A DNA stretch of 64,000 nt, from contig NZ_CP020946.1 of the NCBI RefSeq assembly GCF_002208115.1, positions 3,410,001-3,474,000 on the forward strand. The letters run 5' to 3'. Source of the DNA: Bdellovibrio bacteriovorus. Lineage in GTDB: Bacteria; Bdellovibrionota; Bdellovibrionia; Bdellovibrionales; Bdellovibrionaceae. Positions 27,746 to 36,245 of the stretch are shown piece after piece. The number at the start of each line of letters is the position of its first letter. Positions within the stretch are counted from its first letter, which is position 1. The notes beneath the pieces were generated by a model. That model did no database searches. It was not told the origin of the DNA and was given only the letters and a program-made list of their open reading frames with translations. A program made the translations under genes and the position numbers.

Positions 27746-30700
27746 TAAAGCTTTAGTTCCGTCACAAAATTCCAGGCTGCCGGCCAAACCCCGGCCGCGC
27801 GCCAAAGGCTTCGTCGAACTTCTGGGGCGCAGTAATTTTTCATTTCTGCAAGGGGCCTCCAGTCCTGAAGAAATGGTCTCGCAAGCCGTGGAGTTTGGTT
27901 ATGACGGCATGGCCCTGTGTGATCTGAATGGATTGTACGGTGTGGTTCGGGGTTTTCAGACCATTCAGTCCCCGTCGTTGTTCACCGCCTCCCCGCAAGT
28001 GAAAGAGGGCTTTCATTATCTGATTGGCTCAGAGCTGACTTTGACCGACGAAAGCTCCGTTGTGCTGATCCCGATGAACAAACAGGGTTATTCGCATCTG
28101 TGTGAAATTCTGACATTGGGAAAACGTCAGGCCGCCAAGGGGTTTTCCAAACTCAGTCTGGAACAGATTGAAAAATACAATCAGGGACTTTTGTGTCTGG
28201 CCATTCCTCCGTGGACGGATGAACGCTATGAAAAACTTGAAAAGATTTTCGACAACCGCCTGTATCTGCCGCTGTGGCGCGATCTGACCTGGGAATCCCA
28301 GGAGTTCTGTCGACAGGGATTTGCACTGGAAGAAAAGTATCAGGCTCGTTTGTTTGTTACCCAGCGCCCTTTCATGCACAGTCCGGAACGCAAGCCCTTG
28401 TTTGATGTTCTGACCTGCACGCTTCATCACACCACGTTGGCAGAGGCGAAAAACAAACTGATTCAGAATTCCGAGAGATGCTTAAAAAGCCTCGATGATA
28501 TTTCGTGGCTGTGGCAGGACCGCCTGGATCTTGTGGAAAAAACTGTGGAGATCTCGGCACGTGTGACGTTTTCATTAAATGAAATACGTTACCGCTATCC
28601 CGCATCCAGCTTGCCTTTGGGGATGACACCCACTGAGCACATGCGTGAACTGACGATGAAAGGGGCGCAGTGGCGCTATCCGGAAGGCATTCCTGAAAAA
28701 GCCTTAAAGCAAATCGAACACGAACTGGAACTGATCAAGGATTTGCAGTACGAGGATTATTTTTTAACTCTGAAAGAGATCTGCGACTTCGCCTCATCCC
28801 GAGGAATCCTTTACCAGGGCCGTGGTTCCGCTGCCAACTCGGTGGTGTGTTTTTGTCTGGGCTTAACCGCGATTGATCCGGTGAAAATGAATCTGCTGTT
28901 TGAACGTTTCCTGTCGCGGGAACGGCGCGAACCGCCGGACATTGATATCGACTTTGAACACAGCCGCCGCGAGGAAGTGATTCAGCATATCTATGAAAAA
29001 TACAACGAACGCCACGCCGCCATGGTGTGCACGGTGATTCGTTATCGTTCCCGCATGGCCATTCGTGAAACTGCCAAGGTGTTCGGCATGCCACTGGCTA
29101 AAATCAATGCCATGATCAAATTCATGGGCCGCGACGGAATGAAGCGTCTGCTGGATCCCGCCGTGGCAGCGGACTTCGGCATGGAGCCTGAACCTTGGAA
29201 GATGTTCATGGCTCTGGCTCAGCAGTTGCATGGATTCCCCCGTCATCTGGGAATTCACAGCGGTGGCTTTTTAATCACTCAAGATCCCATCACCGAAATG
29301 GTTCCGGTGGAAAAAGCCACCATGAACGGCCGCTATGTCATTCAGTGGAACAAGGACGACGTGGATTTCCTGCGCCTGATGAAAATTGACGTTCTAAGTC
29401 TGGGAATGCTGACGTGTCTGCGCAAGTGCTTTGATCTTTTGCGTGATGTGAAAGGCAAGGACTACAGCCTTGCCACTTTGCCTGCCGATGACAAGCCCAC
29501 TTACGACATGATCTGCCGTGCGGAAACCGTCGGTGTCTTTCAGATTGAATCCCGCGCGCAGATGAACACGTTGCCGCGCATGCAGCCGCGGAATTTTTAT
29601 GATCTGGTGATTGAAATCGCCCTGATTCGTCCGGGCCCATTGCAAGGGGGCATGGTGCATCCGTTCTTGAAACTGCGCCAGAATCGTCCCAAAGAAATCA
29701 AATATGCGCATCCGGCCCTGGAGCCGATTCTAGAAAAAACCATGGGCGTTCCCATCTTTCAGGAACAAGTGATGAAGATGGTGGTGGCCGTGGCGGACTT
29801 TACTCCGGGGGAAGCAGATGAACTGCGCCGGGTGATGTCTTCGGCCTGGAAACGCAAAGCCACCATGGGTGGCATCGAGCAGCGCCTGCGCACCGGGTTT
29901 GCCCGTCACGGGATCTCCAGTGAATACGCCGATCAGATCTATAAAACCATCGAAGGTTTTGCCAACTATGGCTTCCCCGAAAGTCACTCGGCCAGCTTTG
30001 CTCTTTTGACTTATGCCAGCTGTTATCTGAAATGCCACTATCCGGATGTATTTGCCTGCGGGCTTTTGAACAGTCAGCCCATGGGCTTTTACGCTCCCCG
30101 CACGATCATCGCCGAAGCCCAGCGCAACGGTGTGGTGGTGGCACCCTTGGACGTGCAGAAGTCCGACTATGACTACACCATTGAAAAAACCGCCTCGGGT
30201 GATCAACTGCGTGTGGGATTAAGATCTATTTATGGCATTCCCGAAGCATTGATTCGCCGGATTGAAGACAGCCGCAAACAAGACGGCCTGTATCTGGATC
30301 TGGCAGACTTTATCCGCCGCACTCAGCTTCCTCGAAGTGTTCTGCTGAAACTTGCCGCCGCCGAGGCTTTTGAATCTTTCAACAGCAATGTGCGGGAACT
30401 GATCTGGAATCTGGAATCCTTAAGTCTGGATCAGCAAAGCTTCCTGTGGGGCCACCCCAAAGAACAGTTCGAGCTGGGAGAAGACGAGGACGAACCCGAG
30501 CATCTGCCCTTTGAATCCAACTGGGACCGCCTGCGCCGTGAATATGACAGCAAGGGGTATTCCGTGGAGTCCCATCCGATGTCAGTCCTTAGAACCTATC
30601 TGCACAGCAAAAGCGAAGCTCTGCGCGAAAAACGTTTTGTGCCTTATTTTTCCTCGGAAGATCTGAAACGCATGAAAACAAAAACCAAGGTGCGGGTTGC

Positions 30701-30923
30701 AGGCCTGGTGGCAATTACCCAACGCCCGCCCACGGCCAAGGGCATGTGCTTTATCACCCTGGAAGACGAGTTCGGTTTTATGAACATCGTCATTCATCCT
30801 GAAATCTATCAGAAGGACCGCACCACGATTTACACCCGCTCGCTGCTGGAAATTCACGGCCAGGTTGAAAAAGTGGGTGCCATCACCAATATCCGCGCCG
30901 AACGCATTCTGCCGCTGGGATAG
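27729..30923 (+). CDS. dnaE2: Error-prone DNA polymerase III alpha subunit DnaE2
   Basis: The protein has 1064 residues, the usual DnaE2 length. It is a C-family polymerase for lesion bypass and SOS mutagenesis. The catalytic aspartates are present in PPDIDIDFEHSRR (about 401-413) and in the later LMKIDVLSLGMLT strand. The helix-hairpin-helix region follows, and the OB-fold lies near the C-terminus (KVRVAGLVAITQRPPTAKGM). The N-terminal PHP domain is present, but its metal ligands are lost: the usual HxH start reads LLGRSNFSFL and the usual TDHDG reads CDLNG, so PHP phosphoesterase or proofreading activity is unlikely. It is the third gene of the LexA-controlled cassette. Confidence 0.95.
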   Translation: MGTLTNKALVPSQNSRLPAKPRPRAKGFVELLGRSNFSFLQGASSPEEMVSQAVEFGYDGMALCDLNGLYGVVRGFQTIQSPSLFTASPQVKEGFHYLIGSELTLTDESSVVLIPMNKQGYSHLCEILTLGKRQAAKGFSKLSLEQIEKYNQGLLCLAIPPWTDERYEKLEKIFDNRLYLPLWRDLTWESQEFCRQGFALEEKYQARLFVTQRPFMHSPERKPLFDVLTCTLHHTTLAEAKNKLIQNSERCLKSLDDISWLWQDRLDLVEKTVEISARVTFSLNEIRYRYPASSLPLGMTPTEHMRELTMKGAQWRYPEGIPEKALKQIEHELELIKDLQYEDYFLTLKEICDFASSRGILYQGRGSAANSVVCFCLGLTAIDPVKMNLLFERFLSRERREPPDIDIDFEHSRREEVIQHIYEKYNERHAAMVCTVIRYRSRMAIRETAKVFGMPLAKINAMIKFMGRDGMKRLLDPAVAADFGMEPEPWKMFMALAQQLHGFPRHLGIHSGGFLITQDPITEMVPVEKATMNGRYVIQWNKDDVDFLRLMKIDVLSLGMLTCLRKCFDLLRDVKGKDYSLATLPADDKPTYDMICRAETVGVFQIESRAQMNTLPRMQPRNFYDLVIEIALIRPGPLQGGMVHPFLKLRQNRPKEIKYAHPALEPILEKTMGVPIFQEQVMKMVVAVADFTPGEADELRRVMSSAWKRKATMGGIEQRLRTGFARHGISSEYADQIYKTIEGFANYGFPESHSASFALLTYASCYLKCHYPDVFACGLLNSQPMGFYAPRTIIAEAQRNGVVVAPLDVQKSDYDYTIEKTASGDQLRVGLRSIYGIPEALIRRIEDSRKQDGLYLDLADFIRRTQLPRSVLLKLAAAEAFESFNSNVRELIWNLESLSLDQQSFLWGHPKEQFELGEDEDEPEHLPFESNWDRLRREYDSKGYSVESHPMSVLRTYLHSKSEALREKRFVPYFSSEDLKRMKTKTKVRVAGLVAITQRPPTAKGMCFITLEDEFGFMNIVIHPEIYQKDRTTIYTRSLLEIHGQVEKVGAITNIRAERILPLG

Positions 30924-30972
30924 CCTTTGAAAGTGCTTTTCAAGTCCGATCCCCCGGTGTTATGGTGCCGGC

Positions 30973-31770
30973 ATGATCCGCGAAGCCATTGAAATGATTT
31001 TCACCCCTGCCACGTCCGTCGCTAAAAAATACGGATTCGTCTATCATTCGATTTCTTTGAAACACCGCTTTGAACGCTGTAAAAAAATCTGGCTGCCGCA
31101 TTTGAAGAACTGTCAGGACACTTTCCTGCAAGTCGTAAAAGACCTGCCACAGAAAAAGTCCGTGGTGGTTCTGGGCAGTGCCCACCTGCACGAAATCCCC
31201 CTGCACCTGCTGGTGGATCATTTTGAAAGCATCACCCTGGTGGATGTCATCCATCCTTTGAAACACCACTGGGCGGCCAAACGCAACTCCCGCTTGAAAC
31301 TGATCACCCAGGATCTTGGGGGATCTTTGCAGGAACTGGAAAATCTGAAATCTTTGGAGGACCTGAACAAGCTGATTCAGAATCTGTCTGAAAAACAGCT
31401 TTTCCATTTCGAAGCGGATCTGATTGTGTCGGGGAATCTTTTATCCCAGTTGGCGCTACTGCCGATGGAAGCCCTGGAAAAATACACCAAAAAAGATCTG
31501 ACTTTGGCGGAAAAAGACCATATCTGCACGGCCTTTGGCGAAATTCATCTGAAGAACCTGCGCCAGTGCACCGGCCACAAACTGATTTACACCGACCGCG
31601 AAGTCACCTATCGCAATCCGCAAGGGGAAGAGATCTATCAAGGTTCGTATCCGGTGAACTTTGACGGCTTCACTAAATTGCGGGAATGGAACTGGATTCT
31701 GGCTCCGCTGAAAGAAGCCTCAAAAGATTATTCCATCGAAATGAAAGTGGAAGCTTACTCTTCCAAATAA
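30973..31770 (+). CDS. Possible SAM-dependent methyltransferase-fold protein, function unknown
   Basis: The protein has 265 residues without signal peptide or membrane segment. A Rossmann-like start is visible at about 56-64 (SVVVLGSAHLHEIPL), followed by an acidic strand end (ITLVDVIHPLK, about 87-97) and a DLIVSGNLLSQLALLP strand-loop near 150. Those are the places where class I methyltransferases carry motifs I, post-I and IV, but the glycine-rich loop is degenerate. It lies 49 bases after dnaE2 in the same direction, with no visible terminator between, and ends at a strong terminator. It may be read through from the SOS cassette. The methyltransferase label is tentative. Confidence 0.6.
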   Translation: MIREAIEMIFTPATSVAKKYGFVYHSISLKHRFERCKKIWLPHLKNCQDTFLQVVKDLPQKKSVVVLGSAHLHEIPLHLLVDHFESITLVDVIHPLKHHWAAKRNSRLKLITQDLGGSLQELENLKSLEDLNKLIQNLSEKQLFHFEADLIVSGNLLSQLALLPMEALEKYTKKDLTLAEKDHICTAFGEIHLKNLRQCTGHKLIYTDREVTYRNPQGEEIYQGSYPVNFDGFTKLREWNWILAPLKEASKDYSIEMKVEAYSSK

Positions 31771-31814
31771 AAAAAGCCGCATTTCTGCATCACAGATCAT
31801 GCGGCTTTCTTTTT
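31768..31814. terminator. Bidirectional intrinsic terminator
   Basis: AAAAAGCCGCAT (31771-31782) pairs with ATGCGGCTTTCTTTTT (from 31799), a GC-rich stem with A and T tracts on both sides. It lies between the convergent genes ending at 31770 and 31813 and can terminate both. Confidence 0.85.
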
Positions 31815-32904
31815 AGCAGCGTGGTCCTTTGCTGCAACCCAGAAGGTCTTCGGTTTCTTTCAGCTTAAAGAAGTTTTTCAAACGGGACTTGTTATCCAGA
31901 TGAGTTGAGCTGTCGCCTTCAGTATCATGCTCCTCTAGATGGCACATCCAAGAAAGAGCCGCTTTGGCTTTTTCCGTCTGCACAGACAACTCTTTATCCT
32001 GCTTCAGGAAAATATTCAGAATGCGGAAGCCCATGATGTCGGCTTGAGTTTCCTTGTTTTTGCTTTCAACAAACTTTGCCGACTTGTCTGCCAGGTCCGA
32101 GTTCACACATGTTAGAACACGATTGTCCAATTCAAATCCACGGTACTGCAGCTGATGTGTCATCTCATGCGCCAATGTCATCACCAGGCCCGCGATTCTT
32201 TCCACTTTGGTTTTTCCGGCATTCAACAACAGCTGTCCAGGGCAGATATAGATTACACCGTTCGGACCACCACCTGGCAACAAAGAGCGCGCCATCACAT
32301 TCAAACCATCAATTCCACAAGCTGATGACATGTCTATAGTCACAATGTCCTTACCCTGATAGGAAAGCTCAAATGTTTCAGAAACCGACTGCACCACCGT
32401 CGTATTCAAAGCACCCACAAGGCCCATGCGACCGTCTTCATCCAGCTTTTCACTTTTCACGAATTCCATCATCAGCTTGTGTACAATCTCGGTGGCCTCT
32501 TTCACGTCTTCATCATAGTTATAAATTGTGCGATATTCTTTATCGGCCAAGAGCAAAAGGCGACTTTGAGCCTGATATCTTTTCAGATCCTCGGGAATAT
32601 GTTTTTTAAAGGACTCTGCTGAGCCGTCAAACTCTTCCGGCAATGAAAGTTCTGCCTTCAGAGCTTTAACCGCAGCTTCAAAGCCGTTCTTTTTAATGTC
32701 GGCAGTAATCGGCAATACGGACTTTTCACAGATATTGATTTCAGGGGTTTCGCAGATCGGAGCGGATCTTGCGCCCGGAACAACTTGCTCCGTTTTGGCC
32801 TTGTCGCCGGTCTTGTTGCGGTACTTTCTTGCGTAATCAGAATCCTTTTCCGCACAAGCGGCCAAACCCAAACTGATCGCAAGGATAACGCTAAGCTTTT
32901 TCAT
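31813..32904 (-). CDS. Lipoprotein with HExxH zinc-metalloprotease motif (M48-like gluzincin)
   Basis: The protein has 363 residues. The lipoprotein signal ends at Cys17 (AISLGLAAC). Near residue 245 the helix LVMTLAHEMTHQLQ carries HExxH, and some 40 residues downstream ETQADIMGFRIL supplies an acidic third-ligand candidate in the ExxxD pattern of M48-type peptidases. Seven or more cysteines in the mature part (ICETPEINICEKS, SACGIDG, YICPG, LLGCSKGPRC) suggest disulfides. The role would be an envelope-anchored protease; the substrate is unknown. It shares a bidirectional terminator with the preceding plus-strand gene. The protease call rests on the motif pair. Confidence 0.78.
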   Translation of the reverse strand: MKKLSVILAISLGLAACAEKDSDYARKYRNKTGDKAKTEQVVPGARSAPICETPEINICEKSVLPITADIKKNGFEAAVKALKAELSLPEEFDGSAESFKKHIPEDLKRYQAQSRLLLLADKEYRTIYNYDEDVKEATEIVHKLMMEFVKSEKLDEDGRMGLVGALNTTVVQSVSETFELSYQGKDIVTIDMSSACGIDGLNVMARSLLPGGGPNGVIYICPGQLLLNAGKTKVERIAGLVMTLAHEMTHQLQYRGFELDNRVLTCVNSDLADKSAKFVESKNKETQADIMGFRILNIFLKQDKELSVQTEKAKAALSWMCHLEEHDTEGDSSTHLDNKSRLKNFFKLKETEDLLGCSKGPRC

Positions 32905-33040
32905 AACTGCTCCTTTTCTTTACGCGTGAGTACTGAAAAACGGCACTTCCGCGGGCCGGATCCTCGATGTTCGAGGCGGACCTGACAGAGAAGAAACAAA
33001 GCAAAGGCAGGGCCAAGCCGCTGTCTCAGAATGAGATAAC

Positions 33041-33075
33041 GCGGCGTAGGTGTAAAAAGTCACCAGGCACCTTTT
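33041..33075. repeat. 35-bp intergenic repeat, copy 1
   Basis: This 35-bp stretch is repeated at 51775-51809 with a single mismatch. The core is AAAAAGTCACCAGGCACC followed by T residues, with AGGTG before and CACCT within, so alternative small hairpins can form. The copy overlaps the stop codon of the minus-strand O-methyltransferase gene and would lie in its 3' untranslated RNA, where AAAAAG and CTTTT-type ends could help termination. Confidence 0.75.
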
Positions 33076-33730
33076 ATTTTTTGAGGGCTATGTAGAGGCC
33101 TTCGAAGGTGGGGATGATGGCGGATTCAAACAAAGTGGGGTCGGCCAGGCGCTTGTTGAAGTCTTGCATGATGCGGACTTGTTTGTCCGAGAACTTCTGG
33201 GCGGGTTCACCCCACACGGAGCCCGACAAGAAGATATTGTCGGCCAGAATCAGGCCGCCTTGACGCAAGTTTTTTTCGGCCCAGGTCAGATAGTCAAAGT
33301 AAGCGGCCTTGTTGCCGTCGATAAACACGCCGTCGAAAGGCCCCAGAGCTGCGATTTTTTCAAGCTCCTCACGGGCATCACCCATCACCAGATGGATTTT
33401 CTTTTTCGACTGATCCAGTTGCGCGAAAATCTGGGATGAGTATTCGCCGTGCTTCGGGTCTTTTTCAAGAGTCCACAACTCCCCACCCTCCGGCAGGGCA
33501 TCAAAGATGTACTGCGCCGACAATCCGGTCAGCGTTCCGATCTCGACAAATTTGCGGCAGCCGTGTGTGCGCACCAGCGTTTGGATCAACTTTGCTTCCG
33601 CTGCATTGATGCTGATTCTTCCCAAATTCAGTTCATCAGCAAACTGACGGGAACGTTTTTTCAGATCACTTTCTTCAGAAAGAAGTGAAAGCATATAATT
33701 GTCTTTGTGGCTTAACACGGATTCACGCAT
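33074..33730 (-). CDS. Class I SAM-dependent O-methyltransferase (caffeoyl-CoA/catechol type)
   Basis: The protein has 218 residues, the usual length for this bacterial O-methyltransferase family. The SAM-binding motif FVEIGTLTGLSAQYIFDALP lies near 58-77, followed by the acidic strand LWTLEKDPKH. The metal-binding aspartate region is FDGVFIDGNKAAYFDYL with LILADNIFLSG after it. These enzymes methylate small aromatic hydroxyl groups using a divalent metal; the natural substrate cannot be predicted. The gene stands alone between an upstream divergent OmpA-domain lipoprotein gene and a downstream repeat. Confidence 0.88.
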   Translation of the reverse strand: MRESVLSHKDNYMLSLLSEESDLKKRSRQFADELNLGRISINAAEAKLIQTLVRTHGCRKFVEIGTLTGLSAQYIFDALPEGGELWTLEKDPKHGEYSSQIFAQLDQSKKKIHLVMGDAREELEKIAALGPFDGVFIDGNKAAYFDYLTWAEKNLRQGGLILADNIFLSGSVWGEPAQKFSDKQVRIMQDFNKRLADPTLFESAIIPTFEGLYIALKK

Positions 33731-33842
33731 GCCCTATCTTCGCACATCCCTCTTGTGAAGTTAACAGGAAGTTAATTTGCCCGGCACTTACGTCGCCGCT
33801 TAGCCTTAAAGGACCTGTTTCTATTAACACGGAGGTATTTTC

Positions 33843-34358
33843 ATGCATTTGTCTTCAGCACTTAAAATTGCCGCATCTTTGACCCTGGTGTTCGCCCTGG
33901 GTGCATGTTCCAGCAAATCCAAAAAAGAGGATGAAAACGTCATTGGCCAGCGTGGCAATCGCGGTCCTGACTCAGCCCTTTCCGGAGCCGCGGGTGACTT
34001 AAGAAAATCAACCAAGTTCTCAACTCTTTCCCAGAACATTCGATTCAATGTCGGAAGTTCCGAACTCAACGCCTCCAGCCGCCGGGCTTTGGATGAAATT
34101 GCCAGCGAGTTGAAGAAGACCTCGAACTCTTATGAGAAAATTCGCATCTCTGGTCTGACGGACCCTCAAGGCGATGCTGATCGCAACCTGCGCCTGTCAG
34201 AAGCCCGTGCGATGCGCGTGCGCGACTATCTGGTGTCTCGCGGAGTGTCCGAGGATAAGCTTGAAACCATCGGCAAGGGGGCCGTAGCCCGTGAAAGCCT
34301 GGGAACGTCCTCTCAAATGGCGCGGGATCGTCGCGTGGACTTTGAGATTGTCGAATAA
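33843..34358 (+). CDS. OmpA-family peptidoglycan-associated lipoprotein (Pal-like)
   Basis: The protein has 171 residues with a lipoprotein signal ending at Cys22 (LVFALGAC). An Ala/Ser/Gly-rich linker leads to an OmpA-like domain at about 60-170, with NIRFNVGSSELNASSRRALDEIA, IRISGLTDPQGD, LRLSEARAMRVRDYL and the closing RRVDFEIVE. Such proteins tether the outer membrane to peptidoglycan. The usual HTD reads LTD, so one peptidoglycan-contact residue differs. Size and order fit Pal, but no tol genes are adjacent, so I do not use that name. The start has GGAGGT 7 bases upstream. Confidence 0.88.
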   Translation: MHLSSALKIAASLTLVFALGACSSKSKKEDENVIGQRGNRGPDSALSGAAGDLRKSTKFSTLSQNIRFNVGSSELNASSRRALDEIASELKKTSNSYEKIRISGLTDPQGDADRNLRLSEARAMRVRDYLVSRGVSEDKLETIGKGAVARESLGTSSQMARDRRVDFEIVE

Positions 34359-34384
34359 CGTCAGAAACGGCAAGATAGTGGCTT

Positions 34385-35047
34385 ATGAATCCACTTCTTG
34401 TCTTTGATCTTGACGGCACTTTGATTGACTCGGCCCCGGATATTATCGTGGCCGTCAATCGCACTTTGGCAAACCATTCCAAACCCACCTTAAGCGATGA
34501 ACTGATCATCGCACACATCGGCGAAGGCATTAAAAAGCTTATCGCCGATTTATTTAAAGACGACTCACTGGAACCCGCCGACATCATCGCTCTGGAAATG
34601 GAGTTCCTGAAAACCTACGAAGAAGAGATGCTGCAAAAAACCCGCATCTATCCTGGTGTGGAAGACTTCCTGTCCCGCTATCAGGGGCCTATGGGTATCA
34701 TCACCAATAAAAATGAAATTCCCGCCAAGGTCATTTTGAAACATCTGGGTCTGGACAAGTATCCATGGGTGAATGTTTTTGGTGCTGATACACTTGAAGA
34801 ACGAAAGCCCAGCCCGCTTCCTTTAAGAACCATGATGAAGCTGGCCGGCCGTCTGCCGGGGAACACCCTGATGATCGGCGATGGCATTCCGGATATGGTT
34901 TCCGCCCAAAAAGCCGGCGTGGCCTCCATTGCCATCGGCTTTGGTTATACGGCAACTCCCCTTCTGGAAAAGTACGAACCGCTGGCCGTTTTGGAACACT
35001 ATCAGGATCTCTCAGCTCTGGTTGAAAGAATCTCAGTCCGGGCCTGA
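34385..35047 (+). CDS. gph: Phosphoglycolate phosphatase-type HAD hydrolase
   Basis: The protein has 220 residues and all HAD motifs: the nucleophile FDLDGTLIDS (Asp8, Asp10), GIITNK as motif II, Lys in ERKPSPLP as motif III and MIGDGIPDMVSAQKAG as motif IV. The helical cap of about residues 15-85 fits the Gph subgroup, which removes 2-phosphoglycolate, a product of oxidative DNA-end repair and of other reactions. Other small phosphate esters are possible substrates, so the name is by family. It starts 26 bases after the OmpA-domain lipoprotein gene. Confidence 0.8.
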   Translation: MNPLLVFDLDGTLIDSAPDIIVAVNRTLANHSKPTLSDELIIAHIGEGIKKLIADLFKDDSLEPADIIALEMEFLKTYEEEMLQKTRIYPGVEDFLSRYQGPMGIITNKNEIPAKVILKHLGLDKYPWVNVFGADTLEERKPSPLPLRTMMKLAGRLPGNTLMIGDGIPDMVSAQKAGVASIAIGFGYTATPLLEKYEPLAVLEHYQDLSALVERISVRA

Positions 35048-35142
35048 GAACGTGCTGGACCTTAGTCCCATTCGTGGGAGCAGTGTAAAGGATTAACCAA
35101 AAAACTCCGATAACTTCTATAGGAATTAGTTTGAGGAGTGGA

Positions 35143-36000
35143 ATGAAGACCCAAGGTAAAATCTGGATCATTTATGATGCCGAGGCGAAGACGCAGACAA
35201 AGCCTATGTCTGTTGTGCAAGCTCAAGTGTCGATCCTGTCCATTCCCGAACATGCTCATGCCAAATTCTTCCTGTGGACACCGGGCTGGGAAAGCTGGTT
35301 GTCTATCAAGGACTTCCTGGAATCTGATCAGAACTATTTCGTTATCGTTCAGCCTCCGAAGCCAGGCGGTATGCCTTCTCTTCCAGGTGAAAATGAAAAC
35401 ACCCTGACGGCGACCAAGAATGCGCCGGCCACCAATGGGGGTGCTGACAGTCCCTACACCCAAGTGGTTGTGGGCGACATTCCGCTGAAGCACCGTGAAC
35501 TCGGCGGCTATCACCAAAAAGATTTCAACGGAGATGATCTGGATCTGGCCAAGATCCGCAAAGACAAATCCGACATGCCAAAGCCCAAGAAGAAAAACGA
35601 CGAACCCGAAGAAGTGCCACAAGCACAAGCCAAGTCAGAGCCGAAGGGTTCTGACCGTCGTCGCGATCCCCGACACAATTTCAAAATTGAAGTCGTGCTG
35701 GTTTCCAAGGTTCGTTCGTTCCGCACTTATTCCAAGGACATCTCTTTAAGCGGGACCATGCTTGAAGACGAAATCCCAAGAGACTTCCTGAATAAGCCTT
35801 TCGATTTGATTATCGTAAATCCATTTGAACCGGATCCATCCAAAGCCCGCCTGCTCTTCCGCGCCAAAATCGTGGGTGACCTGGCAGACCCTCGCCGTTT
35901 GATGTTCATCGAACAGGATGTCACCATGACATTGCGTCTGGATGCTTTGCTGAAAGCTTACGTAGCTTATCAGGATCAAGTTCGTCGCAGCGCCGGCTAA
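35143..36000 (+). CDS. PilZ-domain c-di-GMP receptor with GYF-like N-terminal domain
   Basis: The protein has 285 residues from the ATG at 35143, preceded by GAGGAG; a TTG at 35131 is also in frame. The N-terminal 65 residues (KIWIIYDAEAKTQTKPM, FFLWTPGWESWLSI) resemble the GYF_2-like module found before PilZ domains. A charged low-complexity linker (about 140-170, KPKKKNDEPEEVPQAQAK) follows. The PilZ domain of about 172-285 has both ligand motifs, RRRDPRH and DISLSGT, so c-di-GMP binding is likely. The output partner is unknown. A diguanylate cyclase gene lies 9 kb away in this window. Confidence 0.85.
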   Translation: MKTQGKIWIIYDAEAKTQTKPMSVVQAQVSILSIPEHAHAKFFLWTPGWESWLSIKDFLESDQNYFVIVQPPKPGGMPSLPGENENTLTATKNAPATNGGADSPYTQVVVGDIPLKHRELGGYHQKDFNGDDLDLAKIRKDKSDMPKPKKKNDEPEEVPQAQAKSEPKGSDRRRDPRHNFKIEVVLVSKVRSFRTYSKDISLSGTMLEDEIPRDFLNKPFDLIIVNPFEPDPSKARLLFRAKIVGDLADPRRLMFIEQDVTMTLRLDALLKAYVAYQDQVRRSAG

Positions 36001-36134
36001 TCTTACTCTATACTCTATCAAAAAATGCTGTTTCGCAGGACTGCGCATCTGCGCCCATTCACGACTATCGTCGTATAAATTGCGAAGCTGAATTGTTTGC
36101 TCCTTAATTATCTTTCAAATTTTCAGAATAATTA

Positions 36135-36205
36135 TTGTGTTAAAGCCTCTTAATGAAACATCGAGGCCAGTTTTCTCACATCACCGTCAAGACTCTTTAA
36201 CACAA
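36135..36205 (+). promoter_or_regulatory. 11-bp inverted repeat in the leader region of the 36246 lipoprotein gene
   Basis: TTGTGTTAAAG (36135-36145) and CTTTAACACAA (36195-36205) are perfect inverted repeats separated by 49 bases. They lie in the 245-bp gene-free region before the lipoprotein gene, the right arm ending 40 bases before its ATG. They could be paired operator half-sites or the foot of an mRNA structure. The rest of this region (36001-36245) is AT-rich, without a gene. Confidence 0.45.
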
Positions 36206-36245
36206 AACCGATATCTAATTTTGAGAAATCCATCAAGGAGTCTTT

